Positions 17,098 through 25,922 of a stretch of DNA of 64,000 nucleotides are shown here, piece after piece. The position numbers and the translations under genes are program-made. The notes under the pieces were generated by a model. That model was not told where the DNA came from and did not search any database. It saw only the letters and a list, made by a program, of their open reading frames with translations. Numbering within the stretch: the stretch's first letter is position 1; the number at the start of each line of letters is the position of its first letter. Source of the stretch: JAPPLB01 sp965208945 (GTDB lineage Bacteria; Acidobacteriota; Terriglobia; Bryobacterales; UBA6623); the NCBI GenBank assembly GCA_965208945.1, contig OZ242366.1:1054001-1118000 (forward strand), read 5' to 3'.

Positions 17098-17433
17098 GTC
17101 AGCGGGCTCGATCAGAGCCGCCATCGAGCCGAGCGAGCGAGGCAGCCGTCGATCGGGTCCATAGGCGTGAATCTGGTCTCGCTTTTTCTCGGCTTCCTGT
17201 AACGAGCATGTGCTCAGCCGCGTGTGCCCTTTGGTGTCCACCTCGACGGTGTGCTCGTAGGCCTTCTCTTCGCTGAACGAGAAAATCTCCATCAACATCT
17301 CGATGACGTATTCGTAGGTGTGGTCATTGTCGTCGAGAAGGATGACGTGGTAGAGGCGCGCCAGCTCGTCCTCGGACTCGTGGCCCCTACGAACGTCTTC
17401 CTCCACCTCGGGAATGGCAACAGCAGTGCTCAT
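17095..17433 (-). CDS. clpS: ATP-dependent Clp protease adaptor ClpS
   Basis: ClpS delivers N-degron substrates to ClpA/ClpC-ClpP. The 112-residue product has a variable N-terminal tail and then the ClpS core: YHVILLDDNDHTYEYVIEML, and later EKAYEHTVEVDTKGH. The Asp-Asn pair that recognises the substrate alpha-amino group (DDND) is present. The helical segment EAEKKRDQIHAYG ends the core, and a short extra C-terminal tail follows. No clpA lies nearby. The TGA stop is formed by an interspersed-repeat end. Confidence 0.9.
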   Translation of the reverse strand: MSTAVAIPEVEEDVRRGHESEDELARLYHVILLDDNDHTYEYVIEMLMEIFSFSEEKAYEHTVEVDTKGHTRLSTCSLQEAEKKRDQIHAYGPDRRLPRSLGSMAALIEPAD

Positions 17434-17545
17434 CGCTATCTTGAATCGGCGGAGGCGGGAGCTTCTTCAATGCCGGCTGATGCTGTCGACTCGCCGTCTA
17501 TGCTAGCAAAAGCCTCCGAACCGGCCAACCGTAGTTCACGCCGGG

Positions 17546-19849
17546 TTATGGTGTCTTGCCTTTCTTCGGCGGAATCCAGGAGAACTCCGCCCGCATGCCG
17601 TCGAACGTCACACCGTCTGCGCGGACTTGGATGCGGTCGCCCAGAGACAGTTTGAGCTTCGTGCGTTGATTGATGAGCGCGCGGGACGACTCGTAATACT
17701 GGAACCTCCCCGGCAGGCTCTCGATCGGCACCAGCCCTTCCACGAACAGCTCGATCAATTCGACGAACAGTCCCGCCTTGCTCACCTGAATGACGAGTGC
17801 TTCGAACTCCTCGCCGAGCTTCTGCTCCATGAATCGAGCCTTCTTCCATTCGATCAGCGCCCGCTCGCAATCGACGGCCCGGCGTTCGGTAAAGGAGGTT
17901 TCCTGCGCGATGGCGGCGAGTTCGCTTTCCGGGTACGGCGCACGTACGTCTCCCCCCGTGTAGGGACTCGCGCCGTCCGCATTGAGCAACGCCTTGAGAA
18001 TCCGATGGACGACGAGATCGGGATAGCGGCGGATCGGTGACGTGAAATGCGTATACAGGTCGGTGGCGAGCGCGAAGTGGCTCCGATGTTTCTCGCTGTA
18101 GCGCGCCTGCTTGAGAGATCGCAGCATCAGGTAGCTCAGGAGTCGCTCTTCCGGTTTGCCCTCGATCCGCTTGATGAGCTTCTGATAGTCCTGCGGAGAC
18201 ACGTCAATGTTCGTGTCGGCCGCCAACTCGGTTCGGCGAGCTTTGGAGCCGTCACGCCGCCGCTGCGTCCGGCCGAATCGTCGTAAGGGAACTTCGATGC
18301 CAAGACTGTGACCGAAAGTGTGCGTGAGCTGCTCGAATTCGAGCACGCGCTTCGCTTCCGGCTTCTCGTGAATGCGAAAGAGCATCTCGTTCCCCAAAGG
18401 GGCCAGATGCCGTGCTACGGCTTCATTCGCGGCCAGCATCAATTCCTCGATGATACGGTGCGCGGTATTCCGTTCGAACCGCGCGATGCCCGTCATTCGG
18501 CCAAGGTCGTCAAAGTCGATCTCGGCCTCCGGCAGGTCGAAGTCGATTGAACCGCGGCGCTCGCGGCGGCGATTCAGAATCATCGCGAGGTCGCGCATCT
18601 GCTCGAAGCGCTCCGCCAGTGTTCCGTATTCTTGCCGGAGGGCTTCCTCGCCTTGGAGAATGGCGAAAACTTTCGTGTAGGTCATCCGCTCAACGCTCCG
18701 GATGATCCCTTCACGGAAGTCGGCTTTCAAGACCTCACCCTTGGCGTTGATCTCCAGCAGGACCGATAACACAAGGCGGTCCTGCTTCGGATGCAACGAG
18801 CAAATACCCGCTGACAACTCCGTGGGCAGCATCGGCACCGCCCGATCCGGAAAGTAGACGCTCGTGCCGCGCTCTCGAGCATCGGCATCGAGAGCTGAGC
18901 CCATCGCCACGTAGTGGCTGACGTCCGCAATGTGAACGTGCAACAGGAAACGGCCGTTGTCGAGTCTCTTCACCCAGACCGCGTCGTCGAAGTCACGCGC
19001 CGTCTCGCCATCGATGGTGACGACGTCAAGCTCGCGGAAATCTCGCCGCCGCGCGATCTCCTCGTCCGGAATCTTCGGCGAGATGGCCTCGACCTCGCGC
19101 CGTGCTTCCTCCGAGAACCTGTGCGGAAGGTGAAAGCGCCGGATCATGATCTCGACATCGATGCCGAAGTCATCGGGACGCCCGAGGACTTCAACGACCC
19201 GCCCTTCCGCCATCTCCCTTCGCGTCGGGAACCGCATTACCTCGGCGTTGACGATCAACCCCTCGAGATCTTCCGCCGACTCGACGTCGACTCGTTTCAC
19301 ATCACCAAGTCGTTGCTCGAGTTCGTCCCCGAAGGGCAGTTCCGAGCCCGGAGGAATCGCCACCTGCTCTCGTACGCGATCGTCATGCGGCATCACGAAG
19401 CTGCCATGCCGGGAATAGTGAAAGGTGCCGACGATGAAGCGGTTCGTGCGTTTCAAGATCCGCTCGATGCGTCCCTCGACTCGCCCCCCCGCCCGAAACC
19501 GCACGAGATGCGCCAGCACGCGATCGTCGTGCATGGCGTCATTGATGGCACGGTGCGGAATGAAAATGTCGCCTTCCGCTTCAGGAATCGGGTGGTCGGG
19601 GACGACGAACCCGAATCCCTTCTCGTGAAGGATCAGACGCCCCGTGATGTATTCCGCATCGCGCCGGGGAACTGCGTAGTGACGGCTGCGGTACTCGATA
19701 AGGCGGCCGTCAGCGGCGAGCCCGTCCAGGGTCTTCTGGAGAGCGGCTCGCTTCCTGCCGCGAGCGCCGACCTGGCGCGCCAGACGGTTGAAGTCCGATC
19801 GGCCCTGAGGCTGTCGGCCGATGTGCTCGATCAGCTCGTGGGCCTCCAT
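17546..19849 (-). CDS. rnr: Ribonuclease R (RNB-family 3'-5' exoribonuclease)
   Basis: This enzyme degrades structured RNA processively from the 3' end. The 767-residue product starts with a winged-helix region (MEAHELIEHIGRQPQGRSDF), then cold-shock domains, then the RNB catalytic domain. The catalytic aspartates are in TIDGETARDFDDAVWV, and the HFTSPIRRYPDLVVHR signature follows. A C-terminal S1 domain is near ALVIQVSKAGLFVELIE. The open frame extends upstream to 20035 only because an interspersed repeat is open in that frame; 19849 is the natural start. Confidence 0.95.
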   Translation of the reverse strand: MEAHELIEHIGRQPQGRSDFNRLARQVGARGRKRAALQKTLDGLAADGRLIEYRSRHYAVPRRDAEYITGRLILHEKGFGFVVPDHPIPEAEGDIFIPHRAINDAMHDDRVLAHLVRFRAGGRVEGRIERILKRTNRFIVGTFHYSRHGSFVMPHDDRVREQVAIPPGSELPFGDELEQRLGDVKRVDVESAEDLEGLIVNAEVMRFPTRREMAEGRVVEVLGRPDDFGIDVEIMIRRFHLPHRFSEEARREVEAISPKIPDEEIARRRDFRELDVVTIDGETARDFDDAVWVKRLDNGRFLLHVHIADVSHYVAMGSALDADARERGTSVYFPDRAVPMLPTELSAGICSLHPKQDRLVLSVLLEINAKGEVLKADFREGIIRSVERMTYTKVFAILQGEEALRQEYGTLAERFEQMRDLAMILNRRRERRGSIDFDLPEAEIDFDDLGRMTGIARFERNTAHRIIEELMLAANEAVARHLAPLGNEMLFRIHEKPEAKRVLEFEQLTHTFGHSLGIEVPLRRFGRTQRRRDGSKARRTELAADTNIDVSPQDYQKLIKRIEGKPEERLLSYLMLRSLKQARYSEKHRSHFALATDLYTHFTSPIRRYPDLVVHRILKALLNADGASPYTGGDVRAPYPESELAAIAQETSFTERRAVDCERALIEWKKARFMEQKLGEEFEALVIQVSKAGLFVELIELFVEGLVPIESLPGRFQYYESSRALINQRTKLKLSLGDRIQVRADGVTFDGMRAEFSWIPPKKGKTP

Positions 19850-19923
19850 CGCTTCACTATAACGATGAGGGTGTCTCCGCCTGAATGCGGAGTTTTGCAG
19901 CCGGCTCCGGGAACAGCGGGGGC

Positions 19924-20072
19924 AGCCTGCTTTTCTCACCGCGTGGCGAGGCGAAGTGCGTGAGTGGGACCTCAGGACGAAGCGCAAGCCGCCTTGGAGC
20001 AACGGCCGTACCGCCTGTATTGGTTTTGGGGTCACGAATCACGAAACACGAGACACGAATCACGGGCTTTTA
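19924..20072 (+). repeat. Inverted-repeat element, long form, right end missing
   Basis: The left end AGCCTGCTTTTCTCACCGC and the common block are present. The interior continues through a GGAGCAACGGCCGTACC segment, also seen in the copy at 3365-3724, into a heptamer array at 20033-20064 (CACGAAT CACGAAA CACGAGA CACGAAT CACGG). The right terminus is not found. It lies between rnr and the next gene. Confidence 0.85.
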
Positions 20073-20122
20073 GTGCTAATCATCCGAGGTGGGAACCGCT
20101 GGAGCCGAGGATTTGTTTCACA

Positions 20123-20794
20123 TCAGCGCGGTTTCTTCTCGAGCGTCTCTCCGGGCTTCAGCAGCGTGGGGCTCTTGCTTTTCTGCTCCTGTTCCTCGGT
20201 TTGCGCCTTCTTCTCCAACTTCTCGACATCCTTGCGCCGCTCCGGAGTCATCAGGGCCCGTTGTCTTTTCTTCTCTCTGGCGTCGGCTTCGAGGATCCTC
20301 CTCCCGCGGTCGCCGAGGTCTTCGAGAGTCAACTCCATGCTGTCGCGGGTGATCTCGATGGCGTCTTCGAGAACGAACTCGTAGGTCCAGTGGTCGTCGG
20401 CCGGATTCTCCCGGATCCGTTCCAGTGCGGTCAGGAACTCCTTCTCGTGTTCGGCCAGCGTCTTGAGAGCGTCGGCGAGATCCACTTGGTCGGCCGCGGC
20501 GTCGTCGATCACGAAGTCGATCGCTTCGACGATGCGCCCGTACTCCTCGAGGTTGCGGTGGATCAATTTCGATCGGCCCGCATCTTCCCTGAGCAGCGCC
20601 TGCCGCACCAACTCGATCCGCAACCGCGCGAAATGCAGATATTGCCCGATCCGATCGTCGGGTTCTTGATTCTCTCGGATCAGATCGGCTTCGTGATCCG
20701 TCAGAAAGTCGCGGCCGCCCCCGAGAAGGTCCTGGCCCGCGAGAGGGATGCTGGCCAACAGCGCGGCAACCGGTAAAACACCGAGAGTTTTCAT
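20123..20794 (-). CDS. Secreted helical protein of unknown function
   Basis: A 223-residue protein with a signal peptide (MKTLGVLPVAALLASIPLAG) and no recognised domain. The mature part is highly charged and almost all helical. A conserved-looking centre (DDRIGQYLHFARLRIELVRQ, then NLEEYGRIVEAIDFVIDDAA) is followed by a long Lys/Glu-rich tail. It is third in a same-strand run with the TPR protein and another small secreted helical protein, so the three may act together at the cell envelope. The first Met of the longer frame (20815) is seven codons before the signal peptide and was not chosen. Confidence 0.7.
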   Translation of the reverse strand: MKTLGVLPVAALLASIPLAGQDLLGGGRDFLTDHEADLIRENQEPDDRIGQYLHFARLRIELVRQALLREDAGRSKLIHRNLEEYGRIVEAIDFVIDDAAADQVDLADALKTLAEHEKEFLTALERIRENPADDHWTYEFVLEDAIEITRDSMELTLEDLGDRGRRILEADAREKKRQRALMTPERRKDVEKLEKKAQTEEQEQKSKSPTLLKPGETLEKKPR

Positions 20795-20805
20795 GTTCGC
20801 CTCGC

Positions 20806-20987
20806 TAGCTTGCATTTCTCACCACGTGTCGAGGTGAAGTGCGTGAGAGGGCCGTCAGGACTAGGCGCGAGCCGCTTGGCGCGCGCAGGTGTACTTGTAA
20901 GTACATCGAGCACGGTAAGCAAGCGCAACGAAGTCATGGCGGTCATATTGCGTGCTTCGGCCGTCGGGTGGGGAGACATGCAGGCTA
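20806..20987 (+). repeat. TA-flanked inverted-repeat element, short form (182 bp)
   Basis: Left end TAGCTTGCATTTCTCACCAC, right end with one change (GTGGGGAGACATGCAGGCTA). The internal mini-hairpin reads GTACTTGTAAGTAC instead of GTACTTGAACAGTAC, so pairing is kept although the sequence changed. The final CTA (20985-20987) is the complement of the stop codon of the upstream gene. Confidence 0.93.
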
Positions 20988-21623
20988 GTTCTTCCTTTTT
21001 TTGGTCATGATCGCCATCAGCAACTTCTGGTTCAGTTGCTCGATGTGAGTCCGCACCGCCAGCAGTTGATCGCGCTCGTTGAAACTCAGTTTCTTGTCCA
21101 GGTCATCCAGGTCCCGCAGCAGCTTCCGCGTGGCGATCTCCACGACCTTGAACGGCTTCGACTTCTTCCATGCCGGCTTGCCGGTCGCCTGAAGGGACTC
21201 ATTGGCCAGCTCTACAGCCTCCTGGATCTCCAGCAGCAGCGCAGCGCCTTCGTTGCTGTTGCCCTCCCGATACAGGGCCTCCACCCGGCTTACGGTTGCG
21301 CGCGCATAACGGATCGCCAGCCGAGCCCGCTTTTCGAGATGAATCTCCCTTTTGACGGCCTCCAATCCCGGAGCGGTTTCGCCCGGCCTGCCTTTCTCAC
21401 CACGCGGCGAGGCGAAGTGCGTGAGAGGGCCGTCAGGACGAGGCGCGCGCCGCTTGGCGCGCGCAGGCGTACTTGACCGTACGTCGAGCACGGCAAGCAA
21501 GCGCAACGAAGTCATGGCGGTCGTATCGCGTGCTTTGGCCGTCGGGTGATGAGAAAGGCAGGCTAGCCCCGGCGCCGCCGTCAGCACCGTGGCGGCCAGC
21601 ATCGCTGCGAGACGCAGCTTCAT
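20985..21623 (-). CDS. Secreted helical protein carrying an in-frame interspersed-repeat insertion
   Basis: A 212-residue open frame. Residues 1-21 (MKLRLAAMLAATVLTAAPGLA) are a signal peptide. The next roughly 60 residues are the translation of a repeat copy (CLSHHPTAKARDTTAMTSLR ... HFASPRGEKGR). The rest is a charged helical domain (GLEAVKREIHLEKRARLAIR ...) ending MTKKRKN. The ATG overlaps the TPR gene stop by 4 nt (ATGA at 21623-21620), which supports this start and hence the signal peptide as part of the gene. No frameshift or stop interrupts the repeat. The TAG stop lies in a second repeat end. Function is unknown; the helical part resembles its downstream neighbour in style, not clearly in sequence. 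Confidence 0.8.
   Translation of the reverse strand: MKLRLAAMLAATVLTAAPGLACLSHHPTAKARDTTAMTSLRLLAVLDVRSSTPARAKRRAPRPDGPLTHFASPRGEKGRPGETAPGLEAVKREIHLEKRARLAIRYARATVSRVEALYREGNSNEGAALLLEIQEAVELANESLQATGKPAWKKSKPFKVVEIATRKLLRDLDDLDKKLSFNERDQLLAVRTHIEQLNQKLLMAIMTKKRKN
21386..21565 (+). repeat. Inverted-repeat element, short form, inside a coding sequence
   Basis: Termini GCCTGCCTTTCTCACCAC and GTGATGAGAAAGGCAGGCTA. The right TA is kept, but the left flank is CG. Compared with typical copies it is one base shorter at the internal mini-hairpin (CTTGACCGTACGTCGAGC). It lies wholly within the gene at 20985-21623, right after the signal-peptide codons. Confidence 0.95.
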
Positions 21624-22855
21624 CGCGGTTCAAGGACCTTCTTGATCACTTTGATACGCTGCTGCGATTTCCACTCCTCATCTTCCATGCCCGGATTCGT
21701 GGCCAGAAACTCCTGGTAGCTCGCCAGTGCCTCCTTGTACATCTGCAACTTGTCTTCGGTGATCGCTCGCAGATAGAGCGCCGCCGGCTTGAGAGGCGCC
21801 TTCATGCGGGCCTGGATAAGCGCCTTCAGTGTTCCCGGGAAGTTCTCCATTTTGTAGAGGCTGAACGCCAGTCCATTCCAGGCGTCGACGTGATCGGGTG
21901 CGTGCTTGATCGCGGTGTAATAGTGCTGCGCAGCATGTTCCGTTTCCCCGGAGTGCAGCAGCACGTTGGCGTAGCGAACCAGCAGCTCCGTGTTCGATGG
22001 ATCGTTCTGCAAAGCGTCTTGCAGCAGTCCGAGTGCCTCGCTGCGGCGGTCGGTCATCAGGAATGCTTGCGCCAGCGCCTCCCGGTTCGCGGGTGTCGGC
22101 TTGCGCTCGACCGCCGGAGTCAGCTCTGCGATCGCTTCCTCGTACCGCCCCTGGTTCATCAGCAGGATGCCCAAACGCTCACGGACGTGAACCGCATCGC
22201 TGTTTGTCGTCAGGTACTCGCCGTAAAGCGGCAGAGCTTGATCGACATCGCCGCGCTCTTCCAACGTCTGGGCCAATCCGAGCAGCATGTTGGCGATCTT
22301 CGGATCGATGGCCGCCCCCTTGCGATACGCTTGCGCCGCTTCCGCCAACCGCCCGCTCAGTTCCAGCGATTGCCCCATGCCGAGGGCTGCGTCGGCGGAA
22401 GAGGGGTTCAGTTCCAGCGCCCGCTCGAATGCCGGGACGGCATCCTCGAAACGCCGCGCGTCAAGCAGCGCCTGCGCCAGGAAAAGCCGAAAGCGAGCAT
22501 CGTCCGGACGCGCCTCCGTGACCGCCTGCAGGTGCGGCAACGCTTCCTGCGCGCTGCCGTTCTGCATGAGCAGCATGCTGAGGTTCACCTGAGCCGCGAT
22601 CAGATCCGGCTTTGCCTCGACGACTTGGCGGTATCCCTCGATCGCCTTGTCGTGCTCTCCGAGACGCGTATATGCGTAGGCGAGCTGGAACCGCGTTTCG
22701 TGATCGTCCGGGCTTTCAGTGAGAACTTTCTCGAGTAGCTCGGCGGCCAGTGTGAAGTTCTCGTCTTCGAGCGCCTGGTTCGCCTGCTGAACCCATTCCT
22801 GGGAGGAGGAGGCGGCGGCCGTGACCGCCATCAACAGCGCCGCGAGCCACTTCAT
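21620..22855 (-). CDS. Secreted TPR-repeat protein
   Basis: A 411-residue protein with a signal peptide (MKWLAALLMAVTAAASSS) and about ten tetratricopeptide repeats of 34 residues. Examples are NFTLAAELLEKVLTESPDDH, HDKAIEGYRQVVEAKPDLI and FEDAVPAFERALELNPSSAD. TPR solenoids are protein-interaction scaffolds; this one would act in the periplasm. It is the first gene of a three-gene run and overlaps the next by 4 nt. A partner or client cannot be named from sequence. Confidence 0.9.
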   Translation of the reverse strand: MKWLAALLMAVTAAASSSQEWVQQANQALEDENFTLAAELLEKVLTESPDDHETRFQLAYAYTRLGEHDKAIEGYRQVVEAKPDLIAAQVNLSMLLMQNGSAQEALPHLQAVTEARPDDARFRLFLAQALLDARRFEDAVPAFERALELNPSSADAALGMGQSLELSGRLAEAAQAYRKGAAIDPKIANMLLGLAQTLEERGDVDQALPLYGEYLTTNSDAVHVRERLGILLMNQGRYEEAIAELTPAVERKPTPANREALAQAFLMTDRRSEALGLLQDALQNDPSNTELLVRYANVLLHSGETEHAAQHYYTAIKHAPDHVDAWNGLAFSLYKMENFPGTLKALIQARMKAPLKPAALYLRAITEDKLQMYKEALASYQEFLATNPGMEDEEWKSQQRIKVIKKVLEPR

Positions 22856-22945
22856 GCCCACATTCTATCAGCGGGTTTTTCGGTTCCGGTGGTGGAACGG
22901 ACGGCCCCTCCGGCGCACGCTTGCGGGTATGAAGTCAATGCCATA

Positions 22946-23800
22946 ATGATGCCCATGCCGGTCATCGATACACACGCGCATCTCTTCTCGCCGGACGAAA
23001 AGAAGTATCCGCCAAGGACCAACCCGTCGCGGCCTCCAGCGGGCGCCGGGACGTTGGAACATGTCCGGCGGGAGATGAACGCCAACGGAGTTGACCGCAT
23101 CTGCGCGGTGCAGGTCAGTGGATTCTACGGATTCGACAACCGTTTCATTTGCGACGCATCCAAGGCTCATCCCGATTGGATAGCCGGAATCTGCACCTTG
23201 GATCCGAATGATCCTCACAGCCCCGGATTGTTGGAGCAATATGTCCGGGACTATGGAATTCGTGGGCTCCGCAGCGTACCCGGCCGCGGCCCCGACGGGC
23301 GGCAGCTCGACCACCCGGGCGTCCGGGCGCTTTGGAAGACGGCCCTCGACAACGGCATCACCGTCAACCTGCAAATCGGCTACCGGCATGCCGGCGAAGC
23401 AGACCGGCTGCTGGGCGAGTTCCCCGATCTGCCCGTCGCGCTCGACCATACTCTCCGCATGCAGGCCGACGGCCCGGTCGCGGAGACCCTGGCCGCTCTG
23501 CGAATACTCGGCCGCCGCGGGAATTGCCACACGAAGATGTCGTTCATCGCAAACGGTCCGCGAGGATGCCAGGACGGTTATCCCTGCCGCAGCTTCCACA
23601 AGGTCGTGATGGAGGTCGTCGACATCTTCGGTCCCGAGCGCTGCGCCTGGGGAGCGCATTTCCCGCTCGAGAAGTACTCGCCCGCGCTGACCTACGCCCA
23701 GGCGCTGAGGATCTATCGCGAAGAATTGCCGTTGAGCGCCGAGGCGAGGGCAGCCATCCTGGGCGGCACCGCCGCCAAGCTCTATTTCCCTCCTCGATAG
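22946..23800 (+). CDS. Amidohydrolase-2 family metal-dependent hydrolase
   Basis: A 284-residue TIM-barrel hydrolase of the PF04909 (amidohydrolase 2) type, which includes decarboxylases such as ACMSD and lactonases. The metal-binding HAH is at residues 10-12 (VIDTHAH). Later conserved-looking stretches are HPDWIAGICTLDPNDP, the VALDHTLRMQ strand and the C-terminal CAWGAHFPLEKY, where many relatives have a WGSDFP motif. The start at 22946 (ATGATG) was preferred to the open frame beginning at 22889, because the family begins a few residues before the HAH strand. Its TAG stop (23798-23800) is the first triplet of an interspersed repeat. Confidence 0.85.
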   Translation: MMPMPVIDTHAHLFSPDEKKYPPRTNPSRPPAGAGTLEHVRREMNANGVDRICAVQVSGFYGFDNRFICDASKAHPDWIAGICTLDPNDPHSPGLLEQYVRDYGIRGLRSVPGRGPDGRQLDHPGVRALWKTALDNGITVNLQIGYRHAGEADRLLGEFPDLPVALDHTLRMQADGPVAETLAALRILGRRGNCHTKMSFIANGPRGCQDGYPCRSFHKVVMEVVDIFGPERCAWGAHFPLEKYSPALTYAQALRIYREELPLSAEARAAILGGTAAKLYFPPR

Positions 23801-23976
23801 CCTGTATTTCTCACCACGTGGCGAGGCGAAGTGCGTGAGAGGGCTGTCAGGACGAGGCGCGAGCCGCTTGGCGCGCGCAGGCGTACTTGAACAGTACGTT
23901 GAGCACGGCAAGCGCAACGAAGTCATGGCGGTTGTATCGTGTGCTTCGACCGTCTGGTGGTGAGAAATGCAGGCTA
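23798..23976 (+). repeat. TA-flanked inverted-repeat element, short form (179 bp)
   Basis: Left end TAGCCTGTATTTCTCACCAC, right end GTGGTGAGAAATGCAGGCTA. One four-base unit is missing in the GCAAGCAAGCGCAACG block relative to other copies. The first TAG is the stop codon of the amidohydrolase gene. Confidence 0.95.
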
Positions 23977-24029
23977 AGACCCCGCCGCCGTCAGGAATTC
24001 GATCCTGCGCGGACAAATGACGACGGCTT

Positions 24030-25040
24030 TCAGCCGAAATGGAGGGTTTGCCGGTCTCGCCAGCGGTCGATGATCGAGACCTGATGAACGCAGGAGATCG
24101 TGCAATAGGGAGCGCAGCCCTTCTCGGTCATGTATTCCCGCCGGATGTCTTTCTGGGTGTATTGCTCCAGCGGAATCGCCGGATGCCCCCGCTGCTGCGA
24201 GCAGTAGTGGACGAGTCCGTCCTCGCAGACATAGAGATAGCGCGCCCCGGCGCGGCACCACCACCAGCGGTTCGGCTTGCCTTTGACCAGGTGGTCCTGA
24301 AACGGGTTGTACTTGTTGATGCGCCCGAAGGAACTCTTGCCCAGGTCGCGGACCTGCTCGAAGATGCTCTTCTGATGGGGGCTCAGCGGACGTAACTGTC
24401 CACTCCCGTCATGAATGATGCCGACCGTAGTGGCCAGCCCGTATTCCTGTGCGCGCCGGGCCACTCTCAAGGCGTCTTCGGCGCGGCGGATCTTTGCTCC
24501 GAGCACGGAATTGATGTTGATGTGAAAGTCCGCGTGCTCGGCCAGCATCGCGAGCTTCTTGTCGAGCACCTTGAGGCTTTTCTTCGATACGTCGTCGGGC
24601 TGAACGTTGTCGACGCTGATCTGTAGATGGTCGAGTCCGGCCTCGTTCAGCCGCCGGATGCGGTCCTGCGTCAGGTAATAGCCGTTCGTGAGAAGTCCCG
24701 CGATCATGCCGTGCTTGCGGATGCGCCGGATCACGTCGTCCAGATCCGGGTGCATCATCGGCTCGCCCCCGCTCAGCGTGACGATGCTGGCGCCGAGTCC
24801 GGCCAAGCGGTCGATCCGGCTGAACAGATCGTGCGTAGGCACCGGCGGCGAGTGGTCATCGAATTCGTTGCAGTAGGTGCACGAAAGATTGCAGCGGCGT
24901 ATCGGAATCATGTGAACCAGAATCGGATGGTCCCTGTGCGCCAGTCCGTAGGCCACCATCCGGATCTCCCGAACTTTGCGGCGCAGGGTCAGCCACTTGC
25001 GGCGCAAGGTTGAGGCTCGCCGGATAACTACGGATTCCAT
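24030..25040 (-). CDS. Radical SAM/SPASM-type protein
   Basis: A 336-residue radical SAM enzyme. The 4Fe-4S motif CNLSCTYC (C50, C54, C57) follows a strand VHMIPIRR. The SAM-binding GGEP is in TLSGGEPMMHPDL, and LLTNGYYLT follows. The C-terminal third is rich in cysteine (WWWCRAGARYLYVCEDG, HYCSQQRGHP, GCAPYCTISCVHQ), consistent with SPASM-like auxiliary clusters. Such proteins often modify peptides or other enzymes. No precursor peptide or partner maturase was seen nearby, so the substrate is unknown. The family level is firm, the role open. Confidence 0.9.
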   Translation of the reverse strand: MESVVIRRASTLRRKWLTLRRKVREIRMVAYGLAHRDHPILVHMIPIRRCNLSCTYCNEFDDHSPPVPTHDLFSRIDRLAGLGASIVTLSGGEPMMHPDLDDVIRRIRKHGMIAGLLTNGYYLTQDRIRRLNEAGLDHLQISVDNVQPDDVSKKSLKVLDKKLAMLAEHADFHININSVLGAKIRRAEDALRVARRAQEYGLATTVGIIHDGSGQLRPLSPHQKSIFEQVRDLGKSSFGRINKYNPFQDHLVKGKPNRWWWCRAGARYLYVCEDGLVHYCSQQRGHPAIPLEQYTQKDIRREYMTEKGCAPYCTISCVHQVSIIDRWRDRQTLHFG

Positions 25041-25154
25041 ACCGCCCCGCTTCTGACGGTTCCTTGCTGGTTCCCTTCCCGTTGCTGTCGGAGTGGGGAG
25101 AGGTGCTCTTCAGGACTCGTTGACGGGTCCATCGTAGCAAAGGGGCCATGCTTG

Positions 25155-25312
25155 CTTGCGCCTGGATGTCTCACCTTCTGGCGTGGCGCAGTCCGTGCGG
25201 GTCACGAATCAGGGGTTTCAAGGCTTTCACTAGCCACTAGTCGCAAACCACTGCTTTTAAGGTTTTCATGAAACACGAGTCACGAATCACGGCTTTTTCA
25301 AGCCCCAGCTTT
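25155..25312 (+). repeat. Degenerate inverted-repeat element with heptamer array
   Basis: The left part (CCTGGATGTCTCACCTTCTG) is an eroded family end. After a short direct repetition of CACTAGTC-like words comes a heptamer run near 25269-25291 (CATGAAA CACGAGT CACGAAT CACGG). No right end is visible. It lies in the 1-kb stretch without convincing genes that separates the radical SAM gene from the cytochrome gene. Confidence 0.6.
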
Positions 25313-25486
25313 GTCGAATCGTTGCCTCTTGGTACTGAAGGGCTTCAGTCTTTTTTTTGGCCGGGGGGCGGTTTAGGTTGAAAGTGATGACGCCGTTGTC
25401 GAGAACGAAAACCCCATCTGCGCTCGTCGGGGCCAAGTCGGGTGGGGACAGAAGAGCCGCCCGGTCGCTGCTTTCCTGCGCGTTGT

Positions 25487-25533
25487 GGCGCGGCATGGGG
25501 CGGCTATGGCGCGGCATGGGCGGCATGGGCCGC
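25487..25533. repeat. Decamer-type tandem array 1 (CGGCATGGG core)
   Basis: A run of CGGCATGGGG, CGGCTATGGC, GCGGCATGGG and CGGCATGGGC units with a period near 9-11. It is preceded by a GCCGCCCGGTCGCTGCT box and followed by GAGCCGCTGTCCGCGCACCG. Related boxes flank the other two arrays in this locus. No gene is supported across it. Confidence 0.6.
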
Positions 25534-25559
25534 CCCGAGCCGCTGTCCGCGCACCGGCC

Positions 25560-25660
25560 GCACCGGCAACAGGGCCTTTCGGGTTTTCACGAAACACGAG
25601 ACACGAATCACGGCCTTTGTGGCCGTTCGGTTCACCGTGGGTGCGCAAGAGATGCAAGAC
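25560..25660 (+). repeat. Partial long-form element with heptamer array
   Basis: A heptamer run (CACGAAA CACGAGA CACGAAT CACGG) starts near 25588. It is followed by a GGCCTTT segment and an eroded right end (GGTTCACCGTGGGTG ... AGATGCAAGAC). The left terminus is absent. It is embedded between decamer modules 1 and 2. Confidence 0.55.
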
Positions 25661-25723
25661 AAGACCGAAAACCGCCGCGAGGGACCGCCGCGCCCGCCGA
25701 CAAGTCACTGCTTGCCAGTCTGG

Positions 25724-25763
25724 AATTTCCCACTATTTCCCGGCAATACCCATTATTTCCCGG
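25724..25763. repeat. Decamer tandem array 2 (TATTTCCCGG core)
   Basis: Four ten-base units: AATTTCCCAC, TATTTCCCGG, CAATACCCAT, TATTTCCCGG. They are followed by an A-rich tract and then GAGCCAGTTTCCACGCACCG. Upstream is a GACCGCCGCGCCCGCCGACA box followed closely by AGTCACTGCT. It lies in non-coding DNA. Confidence 0.75.
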
Positions 25764-25922
25764 TAAAAAATATGCCTCTGAGCCAGTTTCCACGCACCGT
25801 CCGCCGTTCTCGGCCGGCTTCACGACCAGCGCCGTTAGCGGGAAGGTCCCGGGGTTGTGGGGAGAACCCGGCGTTCGCGGCAGGCCGTCCGACCGCATCG
25901 CCCGCCGCCCAGTCGCCGCTCG

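Noticed and set aside
22868..24016. Long minus-strand frame covering the amidohydrolase gene and a repeat element
   Set aside because: It is a shadow of the amidohydrolase gene; the N-terminal part is only the open frame of the repeat element.
25287..25526. 79-codon minus-strand frame ending in a protein-like stretch (VLDNGVITFNLNRPP)
   Set aside because: No family recognised. It starts in decamer array 1 and stops inside a heptamer repeat; it could be a gene fragment but is not supportable.
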